Of a DNA stretch of 6,689 nucleotides, positions 1 through 6,279 are shown in pieces. The position numbers and the translations under genes were made by a program. Under the pieces are notes generated by a model. It saw nothing but the letters and a program-made list of their open reading frames with translations, searched no databases and was not told where the DNA came from. Each line of letters opens with the position of its first letter. Position 1 is the stretch's first letter. The stretch is taken from positions 1 to 6,689 of the forward strand of contig CANBTO010000286.1 in NCBI GenBank assembly GCA_947372405.1, given 5' to 3'. This DNA comes from Verrucomicrobiaceae bacterium. Its GTDB lineage: Bacteria; Verrucomicrobiota; Verrucomicrobiae; Verrucomicrobiales; Akkermansiaceae.

Positions 1-1
1 C

Positions 2-2053
2 GCCGGGACTTTTGTGGTCGATCTAGCAGCCAGCGGTCTCTTCAATCCCAGTTTCGGCAGGGCGACCCTGCAGATCGTCTCGCCCGGTCACGGTGCTTCG
101 ATCACGGTCAAGTCGATCCGGCTACTGGACGCAAACGGCACGGAGCCGAAAACCCCGGCATACGTCCCGACAAAAAATGTGTTCGAGCGACTCGCCGTCA
201 AGCGGGACCTCGTGTCGTCTCCTCCCTACGAACCAGACGAGGAGAAGGCGTGCGCATGGTCACTGGCGAACCAGCGGAAGCAGTGCGACCCGGGGGCGTT
301 CGGATCCTTTACCGGGGGCGCGTGGATCCTCAAGGGGCTGGACTTCGCGATCGCCAAGAAAATCTATCTTTTTTACCAGGCCAAGGACCCATTCGACAAG
401 GGTGGTTACCCAAACCTGAACAAGATCCTAGCGGATCTGAAGCCGCCGGGCTTGGTTTACGGATGGCTTGCAGGGGAATCCTCTTCCTGCATGACCATGG
501 GTAACTACGGGGCTCGCTATGCGGGTAGCCCGCCGCAGAATTTTTCGTTCTGGCAATGGGTTCCCCTGAAAAAACTGGGGAAGCCCCTTTCACTCCCACA
601 GGTCAGGGAGGTCAAGAGCCTGGAAAACAAGATCTATGTGAATTTCAGTTGGGCTTCGTGCGACGACATCCGCTTCAGCTATGATCTGATGGAGGGATAC
701 TGGGAGGACCCCAACCGTGGCCAGGTGCCTGTGACCTGGGGCTTTAACCCGCTGATCGCACAATTCGCCCCGGCCGTTGTTGAGTTTTATGCGAATTCGG
801 CCACTCCGAAGGACTCCTTTTGGGGATGGACCGCCGGTTACAGCCATCCTTCGTGTTTTTCGCCTGCGAATCTCAAACTATATGCGGAGGAGACCCGCCG
901 CGGGCTTTACGAACTGGGAATTTCACCGGCGGTGGACGTTTGGGACAGCGTCCGGAACACCACTTCGGTCTATGAAGAGCTCAGTCAGAGCTCCACTAAC
1001 TCTCCCGGCATTAAGCTGATGAGCCTTCTCCCTGGCACGCATGGTCCCGAGACCTACTGGCTCGACAATGGAACGGCGGTGGTTCGCATGGACCAGCGCT
1101 TCCACGGGAAATCCCAGAAAAACGGGAAAACAACGCCCGAAGCGGTTCTCACCTCCATCCAGGAGATCATGGCGAAATATCCTGGGAAAGATCCCAAGTT
1201 CCTGACGATCAATACCCGAATTTCGCCAACCATGGTTAAGACGATTCAGAGTCGTCTTCCGGCGAATGTTGAGATTGTGGGAATGCCGGACTTTATCGGA
1301 CTTGCCACCGAGTCAGGCGCGGTGGTGGCTGTGCCCTTCTCCGACGGAGTCGGATCGGGTGACGGCCTCAAGGTGAATTTCGAACTCCATAATGCCATGG
1401 GGGCGACCGGAGGGGCGGGCAAAGTCACCTGGACTCTGCCGCCGGGATGGAAGTCCTCCCCCGCAGAGTGGTCGCACGGTCCGGTTAGAGTCGGCTCGAA
1501 CCTGAAGCTGGTGGTGACTTTCACACCACCTGAGGGAATGACCAACGGCAAGGTCTCGATCGGCTACAAGGATTCCCGGTTTCCGTGGGAAAAGGAATTT
1601 TCCCTAACCACCTATCCCCAGGGCATCACGGTCAGCGACTGTCCGTCTGCCAAAGGGTGGACCGCCTCGGGCGGTGCTTCGGTGGATATGGATCGAGGCC
1701 TGATCAAGATCACGCCGAAGACGGGGAGGAATCGCTACGAATACTTCATGGATCGGGTCGGGAAACCGACCGGTCGTGTCTCCCTCGCTTTGAAGCAGAT
1801 TGATTTCAGCCGCAAGCCGATCCTCAAGATCAACCTCGCGGACCAGGACGGCGACGGGACGATCATTGGGCTTCTCGATGAGAAACAGGTCTGGAAGAAG
1901 TGCCTCGAAACCAGTGGCGTGGATATCTGTTCGATTGATTTGGCTACCGTCACCAAATGGAGCGGAGTCAAGGATCTCACCTTGACGCTCGATCCCGTCA
2001 CCAAATTCGGTAGCTACAGCCGGATCCGCAGCATCAAAGTCTTCTATCCATGA
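2..2053 (+). CDS. GxGYxYP-family putative glycoside hydrolase, multi-modular, 5' end outside the window
   Basis: The frame is open from base 2, so the true start lies upstream; the GTG at 14 (residue 1 here) is not a credible start because it falls inside a beta-sandwich-like segment. Residues 1-45 resemble the last strands of a carbohydrate-binding jelly roll. Residues about 75-435 form a GxGYxYP-type core, recognised by parallel similarity to the gene on the opposite strand: TWGFNP, the ATPKDSFWGW segment, the signature TAGYSHP at 273-279, then VDVWD. Residues about 445-540 look like an Ig/NEW3-type module (LPPGW, LKLVVTFTPPEG). Residues about 545-679 look like a galactose-binding-like module with a calcium-type loop DQDGDG at 610-615. 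Eight cysteines suit an exported protein. The family is predicted, not proven in general, to be glycosidic, so the substrate is unknown. No signal peptide can be seen because the N terminus is missing. Confidence 0.8.
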   Translation, partial: AGTFVVDLAASGLFNPSFGRATLQIVSPGHGASITVKSIRLLDANGTEPKTPAYVPTKNVFERLAVKRDLVSSPPYEPDEEKACAWSLANQRKQCDPGAFGSFTGGAWILKGLDFAIAKKIYLFYQAKDPFDKGGYPNLNKILADLKPPGLVYGWLAGESSSCMTMGNYGARYAGSPPQNFSFWQWVPLKKLGKPLSLPQVREVKSLENKIYVNFSWASCDDIRFSYDLMEGYWEDPNRGQVPVTWGFNPLIAQFAPAVVEFYANSATPKDSFWGWTAGYSHPSCFSPANLKLYAEETRRGLYELGISPAVDVWDSVRNTTSVYEELSQSSTNSPGIKLMSLLPGTHGPETYWLDNGTAVVRMDQRFHGKSQKNGKTTPEAVLTSIQEIMAKYPGKDPKFLTINTRISPTMVKTIQSRLPANVEIVGMPDFIGLATESGAVVAVPFSDGVGSGDGLKVNFELHNAMGATGGAGKVTWTLPPGWKSSPAEWSHGPVRVGSNLKLVVTFTPPEGMTNGKVSIGYKDSRFPWEKEFSLTTYPQGITVSDCPSAKGWTASGGASVDMDRGLIKITPKTGRNRYEYFMDRVGKPTGRVSLALKQIDFSRKPILKINLADQDGDGTIIGLLDEKQVWKKCLETSGVDICSIDLATVTKWSGVKDLTLTLDPVTKFGSYSRIRSIKVFYP

Positions 2054-2143
2054 GTGGGTGGCTGGTGCGCTGAAGGCCCAAGCATTCTTATCCATGAGAC
2101 CTCTCCAAGCCAACATTCCTCAAGCCCAACAGCTTTGGGGGAA

Positions 2144-2175
2144 TTCCCTCATCACAAACCCTATCAGGGAGGGAA
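2144..2175. terminator. Weak inverted repeat between convergent genes, possible terminator
   Basis: TTCCCTC at 2144-2150 pairs with GAGGGAA at 2169-2175 around an 18-nt loop, which itself contains a small CCCT-ATC-AGGG stem sharing bases with the right arm. It lies in the 151-bp gap between two converging genes, where a bidirectional terminator would be expected. There is no T-tract on either side, so intrinsic termination here is doubtful. Confidence 0.2.
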
Positions 2176-2204
2176 AACCCGCCAAAACGTAGTCTTGTGT
2201 TTCA

Positions 2205-3485
2205 TTACGGAGCAACTCCTTTGGGCGCGTTTGGCCCTGGCCTCCAGACGCGGCCTTCAATATGTTTTCTGGACAAACCTGCGGCGGTGAAAAACTCATC
2301 CAACAGCACTGCCTTGAAGTGATCGGCCGGCAAGTGATCCATCAATGTTTTGGCTTTGTAGGGCGTCATGTGGTGGTTCGCGCCGTAAACGATGACAAAC
2401 CACGGCCCCTTCACGTCCTTGTAGTCATCGATCAACATGCGGGCGAAAACCTCGGGATCATTCAAGGTGTAGTAATGATTACCGTAGATCACGGGAAAAT
2501 TCGCCAGCTTATAGTCCACTTTCTGTTCGGGATTATACCACTGCGTCAGGCCCTTCACGTCCATCCCACGGGAAAACGCCTCCCTCACCGGGCCTGAACG
2601 GGGCATCCACCAGATATCGATGTAATCAGTGCCGGTGAGCTGCAATCCTTTGTTGACCTGCGTGACATACTTCTCCGCAATTTCAGGAGTCATGCGGTTG
2701 GGATGCGTGTATCCCCAACCTGAGGCTGCGGTGAAAAAGTAGTCGTTGGGGGTGGCGTCCTGATAGAAGAACTCCATCAGTCCGGAATAGCGTTCAAAGA
2801 TCGCAGGCTCGACTCCCCAGTTCATCGGGACTGAGCCCCGCTCGGGCTGGAGCCATGCCCCGTGTCCTTGCAGGGCAACCACATTCTTGATGCTGTCGCC
2901 TTCATTGACCATGAATGCGAGATAGATTTTGTTCTCGACCTTGATTTCCGCCTCCGCCACGTGAGGGTGCTTCTGCTTCAACGGAAGCTTTGTCGCCTGC
3001 CACCGGTTGAAAAACGAGTTGTTTGGAACCCCCGAGCAAATAACAACCAACCCCTTTCCAGTGATGGTCCTCACAAACGTGTTTTCATTGGTGGCACCCC
3101 AGCCAAAAACCGGAGTTAGCGGCGGATAGGACCCAAGAATTTGGAGCAGGGCCTCTGTTTCTGCGGGCCGGGAGAGTTTGGGATCCGGCTTGTCCGCCGT
3201 GTCGTCACGGTAGTGGGTCAGATCATAGACCAACCATTTCTCCTGCACGGCTTGGTCGATGTCCACGTAGGTGTCGTGTTCCTGCGATCCATAGTTTTTC
3301 ACCCGCGAGACCAGACCCGTCTTGCTGACATGGAGCAGCAAATTGTCGATCATCCACTGGTGGACCGCGACCTTGCGGGTCTCACCGGGAATGGCTGCGA
3401 TGATTTTAGAATCAAACAGAATCGGCAATACCGGCAGGATCATCTGCATCCGCAGGCAGATCCTGCCGCTGGACGGGCAAGGCAT
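2205..3485 (-). CDS. C-terminal part of the split GxGYxYP protein (signature domain)
   Basis: The frame is open from 3485, but genuine homologous sequence probably starts only around 3430 (ILFDSKI); the first residues (MPCPSSGR...) look like an out-of-frame reading of the N-terminal part. The signature GWGYTHP lies at nt 2700-2720, preceded by MNWGVEP and ATPNDYFF and followed by IDIWW, all in the order seen in the paralog at 2-2053. The segment VFGWGATNENTFV and the run PWFVIVYGANHHMTP also fit the family. The reading ends with a TAA at 2207-2205, without the Ig-like or galactose-binding-like modules of the paralog. Without its own signal peptide or start site, this half is unlikely to give a working secreted enzyme unless ribosomes shift frame. 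Confidence 0.65.
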   Translation of the reverse strand: MPCPSSGRICLRMQMILPVLPILFDSKIIAAIPGETRKVAVHQWMIDNLLLHVSKTGLVSRVKNYGSQEHDTYVDIDQAVQEKWLVYDLTHYRDDTADKPDPKLSRPAETEALLQILGSYPPLTPVFGWGATNENTFVRTITGKGLVVICSGVPNNSFFNRWQATKLPLKQKHPHVAEAEIKVENKIYLAFMVNEGDSIKNVVALQGHGAWLQPERGSVPMNWGVEPAIFERYSGLMEFFYQDATPNDYFFTAASGWGYTHPNRMTPEIAEKYVTQVNKGLQLTGTDYIDIWWMPRSGPVREAFSRGMDVKGLTQWYNPEQKVDYKLANFPVIYGNHYYTLNDPEVFARMLIDDYKDVKGPWFVIVYGANHHMTPYKAKTLMDHLPADHFKAVLLDEFFTAAGLSRKHIEGRVWRPGPNAPKGVAP

Positions 3486-3960
3486 CTTTTTGGCCCGCGA
3501 GGGTGCCCATCAATGCGACTTCGTCCTCAAAGTTGTCATAGATGAGCCAGCCCTTGGCCACCGACCCCGCCCTTGCCAGAAACGATTCCCATAGTTCGGT
3601 GGTGAATTTGAAATGAGAAGACTTGGTCAAAATGTCTATCCATGCCTCGTTGATGGTCGGGTATTTTTCCTGGAATGCTGGGGCCACGGCAGGGCTCCAC
3701 AGCCGCAGATCGTTCCGCTCCGGCTTCTCGGTGTAATCCATTTGCATCCAACGATTGTCCGCGCCAAAATCGAGAAAGACATTGGAACCCGTGCGATTCA
3801 TGAGCCCCTGTGCCGCCAGCAGGGTGAGCTTCTGAGGTTGGCTCAATCCTTGCACCCCCACTCGGCTAGCGAGGCAGATCTCCGCAAGAACCGGGGACGG
3901 GAGCAGGAGCGCCACCATCAGGCTTATAAAGAGTGGCACGAATCCCATGACTTGTTTCAT
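3412..3960 (-). CDS. N-terminal part of the split GxGYxYP protein (signal peptide and N-terminal domain)
   Basis: I prefer the ATG at 3960 over the ATG at 3999 because it opens directly on a signal peptide: MKQ, a long hydrophobic run (residues 6-20) and a cleavage-type PSPVLA ending at residue 26. The 13 residues added by the upstream start (MRSCLPSYFSSKS) would sit awkwardly before it. Neither start has a clear Shine-Dalgarno site. After the signal come LAAQGLMNRTGSNVFLDFG, typical of the GxGYxYP N-terminal domain, and, near the end, GWLIYDNFEDEVALMGTLAG, where the family normally has a conserved Tyr-Asp step and an LAG segment. The product would be exported. As sequenced it ends at a TGA (3414-3412) after about 17 frame-shifted or linker residues and would lack the whole signature region. 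Confidence 0.6.
   Translation of the reverse strand: MKQVMGFVPLFISLMVALLLPSPVLAEICLASRVGVQGLSQPQKLTLLAAQGLMNRTGSNVFLDFGADNRWMQMDYTEKPERNDLRLWSPAVAPAFQEKYPTINEAWIDILTKSSHFKFTTELWESFLARAGSVAKGWLIYDNFEDEVALMGTLAGQKDALPVQRQDLPADADDPAGIADSV
3424..3440 (-). other. Likely site of the single-base frameshift
   Basis: On the minus strand the bases read CTGCCGGTATTGCCG. Removing the T that corresponds to position 3430 gives GCC GGA TTG CCG ATT CTG TTT GAT (A-G-L-P-I-L-F-D), which joins the two frames in the way the family would be expected to run. The total span 2205-3999 is 1795 nt, one more than a multiple of three, as one inserted base predicts. There is no long homopolymer or classical slippery heptamer here, so programmed shifting is not obvious. 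Confidence 0.5.
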
Positions 3961-3999
3961 GGATTTGCTCGAGAAATAAGAAGGGAGGCAAGATCTCAT

Positions 4000-4312
4000 G
4001 GTTTAGTGATTCTGCGCCGCACCTAGTCGTGGTGATCCTATGATGGCTAGGGACATCCAGGAGGTGATGGCAGGACATGCGGAAAAGCACATAAACCGAT
4101 TAAGTAAAATAATGCTAGCAGTGCCTCGCGGGCAGCTACAAGGGGGGAGTTTATGCAAATTGCAGGTATTTGCGTGCATGTATTTTGTCATCGATCCCCG
4201 CAAGCATCCATCGCAAGATACCGACTCTGCGGGACAGTGTCATCGCCTACTTCTGAAAACCCTTCCCCATTCGGGTTACAGAAGGATTTATCCGCATCTT
4301 CAACAGTCAATT
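4000..4312. other. Non-coding stretch upstream of the minus-strand GxGYxYP gene
   Basis: No protein here matches anything I recognise. A plausible but weak minus-strand promoter for the GxGYxYP gene reads TTGTAG, 18 nt, TAGCAT with an extended TGC before the -10, at roughly 4112-4142, some 110 nt or more before the gene. On the plus strand an AAGGGGGGAG stretch precedes an ATG at 4153 that opens a 53-codon frame (MQIAGICVHVF...) ending at a TAG at 4312-4314. It has a good ribosome-binding-site look but no recognisable content, and its stop runs into the tRNA fragment, so it may be the remnant of a mobile-element gene or chance. Confidence 0.35.
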
Positions 4313-4361
4313 AGGGACTCATAATCCCTTGGTCCAGGGTTCAATTCCCTGCGGACCCACC
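4313..4361 (+). other. 3' half of a tRNA (anticodon CAT, Ile2-like): candidate attachment-site scar
   Basis: The stretch folds as the 3' part of a tRNA. Anticodon stem AGGGA/TCCCT (4313-4317/4325-4329) encloses the loop CTCATAA with anticodon CAT at 4320-4322. A TGGTC variable loop follows, then a T stem CAGGG/CCCTG with loop TTCAATT (4335-4351), the 3' acceptor strand CGGACCC (4352-4358), discriminator A and CC. The 5' acceptor GGGTCCG and a D arm are absent upstream; only TCCG at 4291-4294 would pair. GACTCATAATC and CTTGGTC recall E. coli tRNA-Ile2 (ileX), whose CAT is modified to lysidine to read AUA, but an elongator tRNA-Met origin is possible. Such 3' halves are left when tyrosine-recombinase elements integrate into tRNA genes. 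With this orientation, the element would normally lie to the left. Confidence 0.75.
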
Positions 4362-4380
4362 TATTTAAAATTAATAGTTT

Positions 4381-4429
4381 GTGCCAAATATTGAACTAGC
4401 AACTTTTTGATTGGTGCCTGTATGGTGCC
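4381..4429 (+). repeat. GTGCC direct repeats spaced by multiples of 11 bp
   Basis: GTGCC occurs at 4381-4385, 4414-4418 and 4425-4429; the last two are part of TGGTGCC. Start-to-start spacings are 33 and 11 bp, so the copies lie on nearly the same face of the helix. An inverted GGCACC lies further right at 4586-4591. The position 20-70 bp from a tRNA 3' fragment suggests arm-type recombinase or accessory-protein sites, but the motif is short and chance cannot be excluded. Confidence 0.3.
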
Positions 4430-4532
4430 CGAATAAATTTTCTTCAACTCGCCCCGTGCAACCGCTAATTGCTCTCGGCAACTCCTGCGGTGGCTGCGTA
4501 ATATGCTGGCTGCCGCTCGCTTTTTACTTTCA

Positions 4533-4550
4533 GCGGGTATGGCGGGTATG
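4533..4550 (+). repeat. Perfect 9-bp tandem duplication
   Basis: GCGGGTATG is repeated twice without a gap. It could be a simple replication-slippage duplication. No function is suggested by its surroundings. Confidence 0.5.
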
Positions 4551-4629
4551 CAACGCAAAATTCCGAACTCGACTCGTATCTCGTCGGCACCGAATTATTC
4601 TTGAAATCCGCCGTTTTCAATTTTCCTGA

Positions 4630-6204
4630 TTACAGGGTATGTCCCTCTGTCTTGCGCTTGATCCCTAACGGATTTGCCTCCTGTAGTTCGACTGGCAGTG
4701 CAGCGTCCGGGAAACTTTGCCATGCGATGGCGCGGCAGAAACGATAGATCGCCATGGTGCCAACGGAAGTACTACGGCCATCCGAGGTCGAGGGAAACGG
4801 GCCGCCGTGGACCATGCTGTTGCAGACTTCTACGCCGGTGGGGAAGCCATTGAAGATGAGGCGTCCGGCGCGGTTTTGGAGGGCGATGACGAGCGGGCTG
4901 TTCGCGAGGAGTTCGGATTCCGACGCGTGGAGACTGGCGGTGAGTTGGCCTTCGAGATGCGGGATGGCAGCTTCGATTTCCTCCACTGTTCCGCGCACGA
5001 TCAGGGTGGCGGGGCCGAACATTTCACCTTGGAGCGCTTCGTTGCCGAGGAAATCACGGATTGAAACGGTGAAGACGGCAGGCGCACCTTGGCCGGCACC
5101 CGCTGCGGCAACGGAGCGGGCGAGGGTTTCCACCCCCTCGGCTGCGGCGAAAGCGGCGGTGGATTCGGCGAAGGCGTTGCAAATTCCGGCGTTGAGCATC
5201 ATGCCGGGAGTTCCAGCTTCGATGAGAGCTTTGAGTTTCGTTAAGAAGGCGTCGCCTATTCCTGCGGGAAGGAAGACGAGACCAGGATTGGTGCAAAACT
5301 GGCCGACGCCGAGAGTGAGCGAGCCGAAAAACGCTTCAGCCAGCGCTTCCTCGCCACGCTCAAGGGCACCGGGTAGAATGACCACCGGATTGACCGAACT
5401 CATTTCCGCATAAACCGGGATCGGTTGCTTGCGATTCGCGGCGGTGTCCATCAATGCGGTGCCGCCCGCGCGCGAGCCGGTGAAGCCGACCGCCTGGGTG
5501 ACCGGATGCTTGACCACCGCTTGGCCGACCTTGCGACCGCCGCCATACAGCACGGAAAAAACGCCCTCGGGCATGTTTGTTAGCTGGGCCGCGCGGATCA
5601 CGGCGTTGGCGACAATTTCCGCGACTCCCGGATGCGAGGCGTGGGCGATGACGACGACCGGGCAACCCGCTGCGAGAGCGGAGGCGGTGTCGCCGCCGGC
5701 CACGGAATAGGCCATGGGAAAATTGCTGGCGCAGAAAACTGCGACAGGTCCGAGCGGGCGAAGCATCGAGCGGAGATCGACTTTCGGGATCGGCTTGCGG
5801 TCGGGATCGGCGCGGTCGATGCGGGCATCCACCCACGAGCCTTCCTCGATGAGATTCGCAAACATCCGGAGCTGGCCGGTGGTGCGGGCCGTTTCGCCAC
5901 GAAGGCGAGGCTCGGGCAGGGCGGTTTCCAATTGGCCGCGCTCGACGATGTCATCGACGACGGCTTCGATTTCCGTGGCGATGGCTCGCAGGAATCCAGC
6001 GCGGGTTTTTCCTGATAGATTTGAGTAAACCGGAAACGTGGCAGCGGCGTGGGCCATGGCCTGATCCACTTCCGCCGGCGTGGCGGTTAGGTAAGCAGGG
6101 TCCAGCTTGGTGCCGGTGCCGGGCTGGATCCCGTGACCGCAGATTTCTGTGGAACTGGAACGGGAATAGCCAATGAAGGAGGTGCCGAGAAGTGGGGTGA
6201 TCAT
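4630..6204 (-). CDS. Alpha-ketoglutaric semialdehyde (2,5-dioxovalerate) dehydrogenase
   Basis: This 524-residue protein of the aldehyde dehydrogenase superfamily oxidises 2,5-dioxopentanoate to 2-oxoglutarate with NAD(P)+, the last step of hydroxyproline, glucarate/galactarate and pentose (non-phosphorylative) breakdown in the cytoplasm. The semialdehyde-dehydrogenase subfamily is shown by ASNFPMAYSVAGGDTASALA around Asn161, VGFTGSRAGG (239-248), AEMSSVNPVV with general base Glu267, GQFCTNPG with nucleophile Cys304, GEMFGP with Glu394, and the C-terminal PTGVEVCNSMVHGGPFPSTSD. Length is normal. The ATG at 6204 fits because LLGTSFIGYS matches the usual N terminus, though no Shine-Dalgarno site precedes it. 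Odd point: the usual Lys in VVVKAH is Ile186 (ATC). It follows the DapA-family gene by 75 bp on the same strand, presumably as one operon. Confidence 0.92.
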   Translation of the reverse strand: MITPLLGTSFIGYSRSSSTEICGHGIQPGTGTKLDPAYLTATPAEVDQAMAHAAATFPVYSNLSGKTRAGFLRAIATEIEAVVDDIVERGQLETALPEPRLRGETARTTGQLRMFANLIEEGSWVDARIDRADPDRKPIPKVDLRSMLRPLGPVAVFCASNFPMAYSVAGGDTASALAAGCPVVVIAHASHPGVAEIVANAVIRAAQLTNMPEGVFSVLYGGGRKVGQAVVKHPVTQAVGFTGSRAGGTALMDTAANRKQPIPVYAEMSSVNPVVILPGALERGEEALAEAFFGSLTLGVGQFCTNPGLVFLPAGIGDAFLTKLKALIEAGTPGMMLNAGICNAFAESTAAFAAAEGVETLARSVAAAGAGQGAPAVFTVSIRDFLGNEALQGEMFGPATLIVRGTVEEIEAAIPHLEGQLTASLHASESELLANSPLVIALQNRAGRLIFNGFPTGVEVCNSMVHGGPFPSTSDGRSTSVGTMAIYRFCRAIAWQSFPDAALPVELQEANPLGIKRKTEGHTL

Positions 6205-6226
6205 GGGGAAGGATTTGAGATGCGGA

Positions 6227-6247
6227 CAAAGGGCGAGACGCCCTTTG
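6227..6247. repeat. Perfect stem-loop 1 in the intercistronic spacer
   Basis: CAAAGGGCG, loop AGA, CGCCCTTTG: a perfect 9-bp stem with a 3-nt loop. It sits 23 bp before the dehydrogenase start, within the probable operon transcript. It may be a dispersed REP-like palindrome, an mRNA stabiliser for the upstream gene, or part of an attenuator. There is no T-tract after it in the direction of transcription, so a strong intrinsic terminator is unlikely. Confidence 0.6.
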
Positions 6248-6253
6248 CTCGGT

Positions 6254-6272
6254 CTGGAGCAGGATGCTCCAG
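6254..6272. repeat. Perfect stem-loop 2 in the intercistronic spacer
   Basis: CTGGAGCA, loop GGA, TGCTCCAG: a perfect 8-bp stem with a 3-nt loop, 6 bp from stem-loop 1 and beginning about 8 nt after the stop of the DapA-family gene in the direction of transcription. Two tight palindromes in tandem look like a REP/BIME-type unit, which is inference only since just one copy is in the window. Confidence 0.6.
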
Positions 6273-6279
6273 CTACTTT

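Larger units (their letters stand above)
2205..3999 (-). pseudogene. GxGYxYP-family putative glycoside hydrolase, interrupted by one frameshift
   Basis: Two overlapping minus-strand frames (3999-3412 and 3485-2205) together cover one GxGYxYP protein of roughly 585-598 residues, a normal length for a core-only family member. The first frame carries the signal peptide and N-terminal domain, the second the catalytic C-terminal domain. Dropping one base near 3430 turns the junction into DDPAGLPILFDSK, which reads smoothly across both frames, so a single inserted base explains the break. No other stop or frameshift is visible and the rest looks well conserved, which argues that the lesion is recent, a sequencing or assembly error, or programmed. 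The gene converges on its paralog at 2-2053 but lacks that protein's C-terminal accessory modules. Confidence 0.75.
4362..4629. other. Non-coding stretch between the tRNA fragment and the dehydrogenase gene
   Basis: No convincing gene. A 65-codon minus-strand frame (4558-4361, MRCIPAIPAESKK...) is rich in Lys and Arg and ends at the tRNA fragment. It has no family I can name and lacks any integrase Arg-His-Arg-Tyr pattern. The stretch holds the GTGCC repeats and the 9-bp tandem repeat listed separately. Just after the dehydrogenase stop is a weak inverted repeat, TTGAAA/TTTCAA with an 8-nt loop at 4601-4620. It has no T-tract in the direction of that gene and is only a faint terminator candidate. 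The stretch is visibly more AT-rich than the flanking genes. Confidence 0.35.

Noticed and set aside
2045..2098. 10-bp direct repeat TATCCATGAG at 2045-2054 and 2089-2098
   Set aside because: It is short, spans the stop codon of the first gene and has no supporting structure or flanking element; likely chance or a small duplication.
1604..2116. 170-codon minus-strand open frame under the first GxGYxYP gene
   Set aside because: It lies antisense to a clearly coding region, has no recognisable family and is a typical shadow frame in GC-rich DNA.
2139..2148. Palindrome GGGAATTCCC
   Set aside because: A lone 10-bp palindrome in an intergenic gap, with no promoter or repeat context to suggest an operator.
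4287..4361. A complete tRNA gene
   Set aside because: The upstream bases give only 4 of 7 acceptor pairs (TCCG) and no D stem; only the 3' half is tRNA-like.
4361..4558. 65-codon minus-strand frame beside the tRNA fragment as an integrase remnant
   Set aside because: It is basic in composition but shows no Arg-His-Arg-Tyr recombinase pattern, and no start signal is clear.
4754..5413. 219-codon plus-strand open frame
   Set aside because: It is antisense to the strongly recognised dehydrogenase, and its composition (Ser/Ala/Arg/Pro-rich) is that of a reverse-strand shadow.
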